From the NCBI GenBank assembly GCA_035272265.1, contig DATEQV010000381.1, forward strand, positions 1 to 9,501: a stretch of DNA of 9,501 nt. Direction: 5' to 3'. The DNA is from Acidisphaera sp035272265. Lineage in GTDB: Bacteria; Pseudomonadota; Alphaproteobacteria; Acetobacterales; Acetobacteraceae. The notes under the pieces are model-generated. The model ran no database searches, was not told where the DNA came from, and saw only the letters and a list, made by a program, of their open reading frames with translations. Within the stretch, counting starts at the first letter, position 1; the number at the start of each line of letters is the position of its first letter. Below, piece after piece: positions 1-6,663 of this stretch. The translations under genes and the position numbers were made by a program.

Positions 1-975
1 GAAGCCGGCCATGCGGCCTGCATTCTCGATCAGGGCGGGCGGCGTGCCCTCGTCCAGAAGATGCACGCCCTCGGCGGCGTAGGCTTTGCGCAACGCGGCC
101 GCATAGGCCTGCGGCGGCGCGTCGCGGCGGGTGCGGGCGGCGACGGCGGTGGCGAACATCGCTGCCGTGCGTTTGTCCCGCAGCAGGCGACGCAGATACT
201 TGCCCTCGATACGAAGTGCCACGTCCATCGGCGTGACAAAGGCGTCGTAAACCGCGCCCATGATCGCATCGAGTGCGGGGTAGTTGCCGTAGCTCGACTT
301 GCGCTGCATCGCGTTGGCCACCGCCCACGTGAATCCGCCGGTGTGCGTGCGCGGATCGGGGCCGGGATAGACGAAGCCCTTCGCGTCCCACGCCTGCACC
401 GCGTCGGCCGAGGTGGATGCACGGATCCAGGCGGCGGCGCTTGCGTCCAGCTCCGATGCGGGCACCGTCACATCGACGATGCGGGCCTTCAGCGCCGCCT
501 CGGGCGTCAGCGTGCGCCCCTCGAGCAGCAGCGGCAGCGCGCGGTCGGCGCCGATGAGCCGCGGCAGCCGCTGCGTCCCGCCCGCGCCCGGCATCAGCCC
601 CGCGCGTACCGCGGGGAAGCCGATGCGGATCGCCGGATCGTCGGCGGCGATGCGGTAGTGGCAGGCGAGGGCGATCGCGAACCCGCCGTCCAGCACGCTG
701 GCGGAAATCGCGGCCAGCACCGGCTTGCCGCACGTCTCCAGCGTACGCGTCGCGGCCCGCAACGCATCCGCCCGCACCTGCATCTGCTCCAACGTGTCGG
801 CGGCGGGGGCGGAGAACACCGGCCGATCGAGGCACACGATGGCGCCTTTCACCGATGCGTCCGTCCCGATGCGGCCTGCCGCGTCGGCGAGGCCAGCGGC
901 GGCGTGTTCGTCGAGAACCGCATCGTCCAGCGTCAGCCGTGCCACGCCGTCCTGCGTGGCGATCTGCCAGGACAT
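1..975 (-). CDS. FadJ-like enoyl-CoA hydratase/3-hydroxyacyl-CoA dehydrogenase family protein, partial, probably lacking activity
   Basis: This is the N-terminal 325 codons of a gene whose 3' end lies beyond the left edge. Residues 1-190 form a crotonase (enoyl-CoA hydratase) fold, recognisable from LMPGAGGTQRLPRLIG at about 127-142. Residues 210-285 match the linker of FadJ multifunctional proteins (GNYPALDAIMGAVYDAF, then ALRIEGKYLRRLL). Residues 302-325 (EGVHLLDEGTPPALIENAGR and onward) match the C-terminal 3-hydroxyacyl-CoA dehydrogenase domain. The NAD-binding Rossmann domain of about 180 residues that normally sits between linker and C-terminal domain is absent, without any break in frame. 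The two hydratase catalytic glutamates are also replaced: GGGxE reads DGGFA (Ala100) and PE reads PA (Ala122). ATG at 975 lies 3 bases after the thiolase stop, so translation is probably coupled. The family assignment is firm. Loss of hydratase and dehydrogenase activity is inferred, and a binding or scaffold role is possible. Confidence 0.82.
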   Translation of the reverse strand, partial: MSWQIATQDGVARLTLDDAVLDEHAAAGLADAAGRIGTDASVKGAIVCLDRPVFSAPAADTLEQMQVRADALRAATRTLETCGKPVLAAISASVLDGGFAIALACHYRIAADDPAIRIGFPAVRAGLMPGAGGTQRLPRLIGADRALPLLLEGRTLTPEAALKARIVDVTVPASELDASAAAWIRASTSADAVQAWDAKGFVYPGPDPRTHTGGFTWAVANAMQRKSSYGNYPALDAIMGAVYDAFVTPMDVALRIEGKYLRRLLRDKRTAAMFATAVAARTRRDAPPQAYAAALRKAYAAEGVHLLDEGTPPALIENAGRMAGF

Positions 976-978
976 GGG

Positions 979-2187
979 TCAGACTCGCTCGATGATCGTC
1001 GCGGTGCCCATCCCGGCGCCCACGCACAACGTCACCAGCGCGGTCCCAAGGCCACGCCGCTCCAGCTCGTCGAGCACGGTGCCGAGGATCATCGCGCCGG
1101 TGGCACCGAGCGGATGGCCCATTGCGATCGCGCCCCCGTTCACGTTCAGCCGGTCCGGGTCGATGTCCAGCAGATGCCGGAACAGCAGCACCACGGAGGC
1201 GAACGCCTCGTTCAATTCGAACAGGTCGATGTCCCTGGCACTCATGCCGGCCCGCTTGAGTAGCTTGCGCGTGACCTTCTCCGGGCCGGTCAGCATGATC
1301 GACGGCTCTGAGCCGATCGAGGTGAACGCCCTGATTTTTGCCCGCGGCTTCAGTCCGGCTGCGGAACCTGCCTCGCGCGAGCCGAGCAGGATCGCCGCCG
1401 AGCCATCCACGATGCCGGAGGAATTGCCGGCATGATGCACGTGGTCGATCCGCTCGACTTCCGGATAGCGCTGGATGGCGACCGAGTCGTAGCCATACTG
1501 CTCGCCGACGGTGCCGAACGCCGGCTTCAGCGAGGCGAGGCTCTGCATCGTCGTCTCCGGCCGCGGGTGCTCGTCGCGCGACAGCACGACATCGCCGGCG
1601 ACGTCACGCACCGCGACGACGGACCTGGCGAAGCGGCCTTCCGACCAAGCCTGCGCCGCCCTCTGCTGGCTCTGCACCGCGTAGGCGTCGACGTCATCTC
1701 GCGTAAAACCCCACTTGGTCGCGATCAGGTCGGCGCTGACGCCCTGCGGCGTGAAATACGTTTTGAACGCGGTGGCCGGGTTGGCGTGCCACGCGCCGCC
1801 GTCCGAGCCGATCGGTACGCGGGACATGCTCTCCACGCCGCCGCCGATAATCATGTCGGACTGTCCCGCCATTATCTGCGCGGCGGCCATGTTGGTCGCC
1901 TCCAGGCCGGAGGCGCAGAATCGATTGATCTGCACGCCCGCAACGGTCTCGGCATAGTCGGCGTTCAGCACGGCGACGCGCGCGATGTCGTGGCCCTGCT
2001 CGCCCACCGGCATGACGCAGCCGAACACGACGTCGTCGACCAGCGCGGTGTCGAGCCCGTTGCGGTCGCGCACCTCGCGCAGCACGGTGCTGGCGAGTTC
2101 GACGGGGGTGATCTCGTGCAACGCGCCGTCGGGGCGGCCGCGGCCGCGTGGCGTGCGAACATGGTCGTAGATGAAACAGTCTGGCAT
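979..2187 (-). CDS. acetyl-CoA C-acyltransferase (thiolase, FadA/FadI type)
   Basis: A thiolase of 402 residues, the usual length for the family. It performs the last step of beta-oxidation, cleaving 3-ketoacyl-CoA with CoA to acetyl-CoA and a shortened acyl-CoA, in the cytoplasm. All active-site elements are present: the nucleophilic cysteine in NRFCASGLEA (Cys91), NEAF at 326-329, the histidine in GGAIAMGHPLGATGA (His358) and the second cysteine in CVGAGMG (Cys388). A TTG 15 bases upstream (2202) could add five residues, but the GAGGGAGAGG ribosome-binding site lies inside that extension and points to ATG at 2187. The gene sits between an acyl-CoA dehydrogenase upstream and the FadJ-like gene 3 bases downstream, so it belongs to a fatty or branched acyl-CoA degradation unit. 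Substrate chain length cannot be read from the sequence. Confidence 0.95.
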   Translation of the reverse strand: MPDCFIYDHVRTPRGRGRPDGALHEITPVELASTVLREVRDRNGLDTALVDDVVFGCVMPVGEQGHDIARVAVLNADYAETVAGVQINRFCASGLEATNMAAAQIMAGQSDMIIGGGVESMSRVPIGSDGGAWHANPATAFKTYFTPQGVSADLIATKWGFTRDDVDAYAVQSQQRAAQAWSEGRFARSVVAVRDVAGDVVLSRDEHPRPETTMQSLASLKPAFGTVGEQYGYDSVAIQRYPEVERIDHVHHAGNSSGIVDGSAAILLGSREAGSAAGLKPRAKIRAFTSIGSEPSIMLTGPEKVTRKLLKRAGMSARDIDLFELNEAFASVVLLFRHLLDIDPDRLNVNGGAIAMGHPLGATGAMILGTVLDELERRGLGTALVTLCVGAGMGTATIIERV

Positions 2188-2190
2188 ATG

Positions 2191-2200
2191 CCTCTCCCTC
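2191..2200 (-). promoter_or_regulatory. ribosome-binding site that sets the thiolase start
   Basis: On the minus strand GAGGGAGAGG lies three bases before ATG at 2187. It overlaps the alternative TTG start at 2202, which it therefore argues against. Confidence 0.7.
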
Positions 2201-2209
2201 AATCTCTTC

Positions 2210-2320
2210 CGTCATCGCGAGGCGCGGAGCGCCGTGGCGATCCAGGGCGACTCATCAGGCGTCTGTCGCGCGACCCTGGATTGCTTCCCGCCACGCCTTC
2301 GGCTCGCGGTCGCAATGACG
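2210..2320. repeat. dispersed mosaic palindromic repeat (CGTCAT-GCGA...ATCCAGG type)
   Basis: The left arm (2210-2247) begins CGTCATCGCGAGG and ends GCGATCCAGGG. The right arm (2274-2320) is its imperfect reverse complement, beginning CCCTGGATTGCTTCC and ending TCGCAATGACG. Outer ends and inner ends pair well, while the arm centres differ and carry their own small hairpins (GGCGCGGAGCGCC and CGCCTTCGGCTCGCG). This matches a well-known class of short intergenic palindromes seen in many alphaproteobacteria and other bacteria. It fills almost the whole gap between the acyl-CoA dehydrogenase stop (2347) and the thiolase start. In RNA it would fold into a long hairpin that could stabilise or attenuate the transcript; that role is inference. 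Confidence 0.8.
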
Positions 2321-2346
2321 CAAACCGCTCGACATGCGGCCGCCGC

Positions 2347-3480
2347 CTACAAACTGCGCGCGATCAGCTCCTTCATGATCTCATTGGCGCCGCCGTAGAT
2401 CTTGCGCACGCGGCTGCCGGCCCAGAGCTGCGCGATCGGGTATTCGGCCATGAAGCCGTATCCGCCGAACAGCTGCAGGCAGCGGTCGGCGATGTCGCAC
2501 AGCCGGTCGGTGGTCCACCACTTCGCCATCGCCGCCGTTGCCACGTCCAGCTCGCCCGCCACCAGCCGGTCGATGCACCAGTCGATGAACACCCGGGCGA
2601 TGGTGGCTTCGGTTTTCGCCTCGGCGAGCACGAAGCGCGTGTTCTGGAACTCGATCAGCTTCTGGCCGAACACCTCGCGCTGGCGCACGTAGTCCAGCGT
2701 CTCGCTGATCGCGTAGTCCATGCTGGCCGTCGCTTCGACGCCGATCACCAGCCGCTCCTGCGGCAGCTGGCTCATCAGCATGGCGAAGCCTGCGTTCTCC
2801 TCGCCGAGCATCGCGTCGGCGGGCAGCCGCACGTCGTCGAAGAACAGTTCGGACGTGTCCTGCGCGTGGCCGCCGATCTTTTCCAGGTTGCGGCCGCGGC
2901 GGAAGCCGGGCGCGTCGCCGGGCACCAGGAACAGCGAGATGCCCTTGGCACCAAGCTCGGGATCGGTCTTGGCGCAGACGATCACCAGGTCGGCGAGCTG
3001 GCCGTTGCTGATGAAGGTCTTCTGCCCGTTGATGACCCACTCGTCGCCGTCGCGACGCGCGCGCGTGCGCATGGCCTTGAGGTCGGAACCGGCGCCGGGC
3101 TCGGTCATCGCGATCGCGCCGACCGCATCGCCGCTCGCCATCGCGGGCAGCCACGCGCGCTTCTGCGCCTCGGTGCCGTAATGCAGCAGGTAGGGCGCGA
3201 CGATGCAGCTGTGCAGCCCGGCGGCAAATTCGAGGCATCCGGCCCGCGCCCGTTCCTCCATGAACACGGCCTCGTGCCGGAACGTGCCGCCGCCGCCGCC
3301 GTACTCCGCGGGAAGTCCCATGCAGAGCAGCCCGGCCTCGCCCGCCTTGCGCCAGACGTTTCGGTCGACATGGCCCTGCCGCCGCCAGTGCGGCAGATGC
3401 GGCACGACATGGTGCGCCAGGAAACGGCGCGACGTCTCGCGCACCAGCGCCAGTTCTTCGGTCTGCACGGCGTCCAGCAT
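2347..3480 (-). CDS. acyl-CoA dehydrogenase, long-chain (LCAD/ACADL) type
   Basis: A 377-residue flavoprotein that would oxidise acyl-CoA to trans-2-enoyl-CoA and pass electrons to electron-transfer flavoprotein. The domain order is normal: an N-terminal helical part, the FAD/substrate signature MTEPGAGSDLKAM (125-137) with FISNG (156-160), and a C-terminal helical domain with FGQKLIEFQNTRF (271-283) and QLFGGYGFMAEYPIAQ (336-351). The catalytic base is not at the usual C-terminal site: IYGGANEIMKEL has Gly363 where short- and medium-chain enzymes have Glu. The candidate base is Glu242 in QLPQERL, as in long-chain acyl-CoA dehydrogenase. ATG at 3480 has GGGAGGG six bases upstream (3487-3493). 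It is the first gene of the minus-strand beta-oxidation set, though the TPR gene 75 bases upstream could share its transcript. Chain-length preference is inferred from motif type only. Confidence 0.95.
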   Translation of the reverse strand: MLDAVQTEELALVRETSRRFLAHHVVPHLPHWRRQGHVDRNVWRKAGEAGLLCMGLPAEYGGGGGTFRHEAVFMEERARAGCLEFAAGLHSCIVAPYLLHYGTEAQKRAWLPAMASGDAVGAIAMTEPGAGSDLKAMRTRARRDGDEWVINGQKTFISNGQLADLVIVCAKTDPELGAKGISLFLVPGDAPGFRRGRNLEKIGGHAQDTSELFFDDVRLPADAMLGEENAGFAMLMSQLPQERLVIGVEATASMDYAISETLDYVRQREVFGQKLIEFQNTRFVLAEAKTEATIARVFIDWCIDRLVAGELDVATAAMAKWWTTDRLCDIADRCLQLFGGYGFMAEYPIAQLWAGSRVRKIYGGANEIMKELIARSL

Positions 3481-3555
3481 GTGGCGCCCTCCCTGCTCGC
3501 GCAGATAGCGCGGGCTAGGTGTGATGCCAAGCGAGGGGCGGCTCGGCCGGTGCCT

Positions 3556-4665
3556 TCAGTGCTCGGGACTGCAGGTTCCCGGCGGCGAAAGTTGCGCGAG
3601 CCGCCCGCTCACGGTGTTGATGATCGCGACGGCATCCGGATCTTCTCGCCGCAGTTTCGTGGCATCGATCAGAGCCTGGCAGGCTTTCAGGAGAACTTGT
3701 CTCCTCTCGGCTTCTGGCGTTGCCGGGGCGATGCCGATGCCGAAGAGAGCCTGTCCGAGACCCAGGTGCGCCTCGGCGTTGTTCGGATCGAGCTCGATCG
3801 CCTTATTGTAGCTGGTCACGGCGTCGGGCAGGTTGCTCTGGTAGATAAGGGCACTGCCGAGGCCCACGTACGCTTTGGCGTCGTGCGGGTTGAGCGCGAT
3901 CGCGTCGCTGTATTCTTTCGCGAACACGTTCGCCGCGATCGCGTACTCTTTCTTGGCGTCGTCCCCGTGGTTGTCGAGGTCCAGGACATGGCCACGGTAG
4001 AGGTGCAGGAGTGCTGCCGTCGCGGCTGGCGGCTTGGCGTCGATCATCTGCTGGTAGAGAGCCTCGAGGACTCCCATGCCAGCCTCCTTCAACAACGTGT
4101 AAGCGGCACCCGGACCACTTTCTTCCCTTGTGGGGAGGACGGCGTGACCGTTGTAGCGAACCCGCAGCGTCAGTTGCGTGCCGGCATCGGTGAATTCCCC
4201 GGTGACGTCGTGACGCCAGGCGGTCGGGAAAAATCCCCGGATGAAGGCACCCACGGTTTCGAAGGAAATGCCGACGCCAGGAATCTCGACGTCCGGCAGC
4301 TTGGCCGCTTCTTCGGTGTCGGGTATCGTGACCGAGCCGGGAATTGCCAATCCCGGAAGCGATCTGCCGGCCGTCTGCTCCAGCTCATCCAACGCATCGC
4401 GGAATTCTGCCGCGGCAACGTCGCCCGTGAACCCGCTATCGGCCAGCGTTCTGGTGACCCCGAAGGGACCGACGTTGAAACTGCGCTGCGATTCCCAGCC
4501 GACCCAGGCGATATAAGCGGCGATGCCAGCGAGAACGAGCACCGTTCGGCGCCATCGAACGAGCCGTTCGCGACCACCGTTCCAGACCCGCCTCAAGGCC
4601 GGCACGCGCCGCTCAGCCGCCTCGCCCGGCGGAATGAAAGCCGGGATGCTCGACTCGTCCCGCAA
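3556..4665 (-). CDS. membrane-anchored tetratricopeptide (TPR) repeat protein, unknown function
   Basis: A 369-residue protein that I cannot assign to a named family. Residues 1-40 are basic and cytoplasmic in character (RERLVRWRR just before the membrane), and one hydrophobic helix spans about 41-57 (TVLVLAGIAAYIAWVGW). The rest is probably periplasmic: a region rich in charged residues and proline (60-180), then alpha-helical repeats. Two TPR units are clear around 263-310 (KAYVGLGSALIYQSNLPDAV, then YNKAIELDPNNAEAHLGLGQ), with a degenerate one before them (about 240-262). The start is TTG at 4665: an in-frame stop lies seven codons upstream, and GTGGGAG at 4673-4679 is correctly spaced. 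There is no ATG in the first 190 codons. It is divergent from the dialkylglycine decarboxylase operon and lies 75 bases upstream of the acyl-CoA dehydrogenase. It may mediate protein contacts at the membrane. Confidence 0.8.
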   Translation of the reverse strand: MRDESSIPAFIPPGEAAERRVPALRRVWNGGRERLVRWRRTVLVLAGIAAYIAWVGWESQRSFNVGPFGVTRTLADSGFTGDVAAAEFRDALDELEQTAGRSLPGLAIPGSVTIPDTEEAAKLPDVEIPGVGISFETVGAFIRGFFPTAWRHDVTGEFTDAGTQLTLRVRYNGHAVLPTREESGPGAAYTLLKEAGMGVLEALYQQMIDAKPPAATAALLHLYRGHVLDLDNHGDDAKKEYAIAANVFAKEYSDAIALNPHDAKAYVGLGSALIYQSNLPDAVTSYNKAIELDPNNAEAHLGLGQALFGIGIAPATPEAERRQVLLKACQALIDATKLRREDPDAVAIINTVSGRLAQLSPPGTCSPEH

Positions 4666-4672
4666 ACCCAGG

Positions 4673-4679
4673 CTCCCAC
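4673..4679 (-). promoter_or_regulatory. ribosome-binding site supporting a TTG start
   Basis: GTGGGAG on the minus strand lies seven bases before TTG at 4665. It is the main support for the non-ATG start of the TPR gene. Confidence 0.5.
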
Positions 4680-4699
4680 TTCAGATAACGGCTGCGGAA

Positions 4700-4727
4700 C
4701 GATAGCGCCGGCCGTCCGGAGGCTCAA
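4700..4727 (-). promoter_or_regulatory. weak candidate promoter for the TPR gene
   Basis: On the minus strand TTGAGC (4722-4727) and CTATCG (4700-4705) are 16 bases apart and lie upstream of the TTG start at 4665. The -10 match is poor, so this is only a candidate. Confidence 0.2.
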
Positions 4728-4738
4728 GCGGTCATGCA

Positions 4739-4796
4739 TTGACGGCAGGAGGCGCCTGCCCCTGAGATGCGTGTGCCTGCGGCGGATCAGGGCAGG
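4739..4796 (+). promoter_or_regulatory. candidate promoter with operator-like dyad for the dialkylglycine decarboxylase operon
   Basis: TTGACG (4739-4744) resembles a -35 box and TGAGAT (4763-4768) a weak -10 box, 18 bases apart. The spacer contains GGCAGG-AGGCG-CCTGCC (4744-4760), a dyad with six-base arms. A second, longer inverted match pairs CCTGCCCCTGA (4755-4765) with TCAGGGCAGG (4787-4796). Such dyads are typical of regulator binding sites, but no regulator gene is visible next to it. Confidence 0.3.
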
Positions 4797-4831
4797 CGAT
4801 ACGCTCGCCACGACCGTCAGGAGCTGCGCCG

Positions 4832-6130
4832 ATGGACCAAACCCCCGTCTCGGACTCGGCCTTCTGGTCGCGGGCGCGCCGCCACGTGCTGCGCTACGGC
4901 GGGGACTTCGTGCCTTTCGTGCCGGAACGGGCCGAGGGCGCGTTCCTGTACGACGCGGCCGGCAAGCGCGTGCTCGATTTCACCTCCGGCCAGATGAGCG
5001 CGATCCTGGGCCACGCGCACCCGGAGATCGTGGCCACCGTGCGCGACGCGGTCGGGCGGCTCGATCATCTGTTCTCGTCGATGCTCTCCGCACCCGTGGT
5101 CGACCTGTGCGAGGCGCTGGCGCAGCACGCGCCCGACCTGCCGAAAGTCGTGCTGCTGACCACCGGCGCGGAGTCGAACGAGGCGGCGATCCGGCTCGCC
5201 AAGCTGGTGACCGGCAAGTGGGAGGTCGTCGGCTTCGCGCAGTCCTGGCACGGCATGACGGGGGCTGCCGCGTCGGCCACCTACAGCGCCGGCCGGCGAG
5301 GACTCGGGCCGCTGTCGCCCGGCTCGTTCGCCATCCCCGCGCCACGCAGCTACCGACCGCGCTTTCCGTCGGTCACCTGGCAGCAGGAGCTGGACGACGC
5401 GTTCGACCTGATCGACCGGCAGTCGACCGGCAATCTCGCCGCCTTCATCGCCGAGCCGATCCTGAGCAGCGGCGGCATCATCGACCTGCCGCCGGGCTAT
5501 CTGAACGCCTTGCAGGCGCATTGCCGCGCCCGCGGCATGCTGCTGATCCTGGACGAGGCGCAGACCGGAATCGGCCGCACCGGGCTGATGTTCGCCTTCG
5601 AGCGCGACGGCGTCGTGCCCGACATCCTGACGCTGTCGAAGACGCTCGGCGCCGGCCTGCCGCTCGCCGCGATGATGACGCGCGCCGATCTGGCCGAGGA
5701 GGCCGAGCAGCGCGGCTTCCTGTTCTACACCACCCATGTCAGCGACCCGCTGCCCGCGTCGGTCGGGCTGAAGGTGCTGGAGATCGTGCAGCGGGACGGG
5801 CTCGCCGCGCGCGCGGCGCAAGCGGGCGCGCGTCTCGCGGCCGGGCTGCGCGGGCTGCAGCAGCGGCACGAGTGTGTCGCCGACGTGCGCGGGCGCGGGC
5901 TGCTGATGGGCATCGAGTTCGCCGGCATGGGCGGCCGCAGCGCGACGGAGGTGTCGGATGCGGTGACCGACGCGGCGCTGGATCTGGGCCTGTCGGCGAA
6001 CATCGTGCGCGCGGGCCTGTCCGGCGGCGTGATGCGCATCGCGCCGCCGCTGACGGTGACCGACGCGGAGATCGACCTCGGGGTCGAGCTGCTCGACGCG
6101 GCGATGGCGCGGGTGAGCGCGGGGCGATGA
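4832..6130 (+). CDS. dgdA: 2,2-dialkylglycine decarboxylase / class III PLP-dependent aminotransferase
   Basis: A 432-residue class III (fold type I) PLP enzyme, colinear as I recall it with Burkholderia cepacia dialkylglycine decarboxylase. That enzyme decarboxylates 2-aminoisobutyrate or isovaline to a ketone, then transfers the amino group to pyruvate to give L-alanine. Family-specific residues are present: Gln54 in FTSGQ (needed for decarboxylation in the known enzyme), Ser82 in HLFSSMLS, Trp139 in SWHGMTGAAASATY, Asp241 in DEAQTG (PLP nitrogen), the Schiff-base Lys270 in TLSKTLGAG and Arg402 in MRIAPPLT (carboxylate). YTTHVSDPLPA (299-309) also matches. ATG at 4832 follows TCAGGAG (4817-4823) with eight bases between. 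The stop overlaps the next start as ATGA. The LysR-type regulator DgdR known from Burkholderia is not next to it. An ordinary aminotransferase on an unknown substrate is less likely given Gln54 and Trp139. Confidence 0.9.
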   Translation: MDQTPVSDSAFWSRARRHVLRYGGDFVPFVPERAEGAFLYDAAGKRVLDFTSGQMSAILGHAHPEIVATVRDAVGRLDHLFSSMLSAPVVDLCEALAQHAPDLPKVVLLTTGAESNEAAIRLAKLVTGKWEVVGFAQSWHGMTGAAASATYSAGRRGLGPLSPGSFAIPAPRSYRPRFPSVTWQQELDDAFDLIDRQSTGNLAAFIAEPILSSGGIIDLPPGYLNALQAHCRARGMLLILDEAQTGIGRTGLMFAFERDGVVPDILTLSKTLGAGLPLAAMMTRADLAEEAEQRGFLFYTTHVSDPLPASVGLKVLEIVQRDGLAARAAQAGARLAAGLRGLQQRHECVADVRGRGLLMGIEFAGMGGRSATEVSDAVTDAALDLGLSANIVRAGLSGGVMRIAPPLTVTDAEIDLGVELLDAAMARVSAGR

Positions 6131-6663
6131 ACGACGCTTCGTCGCTCACCGTCGACTGGCCCGACGCGCTGTTCGGCCTGCTCAAGGCGCACGACGTCAC
6201 GCACGTCGCCTACGTGCCGGATGCGGGTCACGCGCGGCTGATCAGCCTGTGCGAGGCCGATCCCGCGTTGCACGCCGTGCTGCTGACGACCGAGGAGGAG
6301 GGCATCGGCCTGATGCTCGGGGGCTGGCTCGGCGGGGCGCGCGGCGTGCTGCTGATGCAAAGCTCCGGCGTCGGCAACTGCATCAACATGGTGTCGCTCG
6401 GCATCACGCATCGCACGCCGATGCCGATGATCGTGACGATGCGCGGCGACTTCGCCGAGTTCAATCCGGCGCAGGTGCCGATGGGCAGCGCCACGCAGGC
6501 GGTGCTGGAGGCGATGGGCGTCGCGGTGCGCCGCGCCGATGCGGCGGCGGATGTGGCGCCGGTCGTGGATGCGATGCTGCGCCTGGCGTTCAACACTTAT
6601 CGGCCCACCGCCGCGCTGATCGGCCAGCGCGTGATCGGCGCCAAGACGTTCGGGATGGAGTGA
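6127..6663 (+). CDS. thiamine diphosphate enzyme, alpha subunit (PYR domain; sulfopyruvate/phosphonopyruvate decarboxylase-like)
   Basis: A 178-residue protein holding only the N-terminal pyrimidine-binding domain of a TPP-dependent decarboxylase, like the ComD subunit of sulfopyruvate decarboxylase or the N-terminal half of phosphonopyruvate decarboxylase. Visible features are the substrate-side strand HVAYVPDAGH (26-35) and TTEEEGIG (54-61), whose glutamate (Glu57 is the best candidate) would activate the thiamine ring. MQSSGVGNCINM (77-88) and EFNPAQVPMG (111-120) also fit the family. ATG at 6127 overlaps the aminotransferase stop (ATGA), and the stop at 6661 overlaps the next gene (TGATG), so the three proteins are probably made together. 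It should form an active enzyme only with the downstream subunit. The 2-oxoacid substrate cannot be named from the sequence. Confidence 0.88.
   Translation: MNDASSLTVDWPDALFGLLKAHDVTHVAYVPDAGHARLISLCEADPALHAVLLTTEEEGIGLMLGGWLGGARGVLLMQSSGVGNCINMVSLGITHRTPMPMIVTMRGDFAEFNPAQVPMGSATQAVLEAMGVAVRRADAAADVAPVVDAMLRLAFNTYRPTAALIGQRVIGAKTFGME

Noticed and set aside
61..1263. A plus-strand open frame of 400 codons at the left edge
   Set aside because: It is low-complexity, Arg/Gly/His-rich protein sequence antisense to the FadJ-like and thiolase genes, which show clear family motifs.
1432..6663. A plus-strand open frame of 1743 codons
   Set aside because: Most of it is antisense or out of frame to well-supported genes (thiolase, acyl-CoA dehydrogenase, TPR gene, dgdA). 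It is open because GC-rich codon use suppresses stops. Only its last 178 codons, from 6127, are a real gene.
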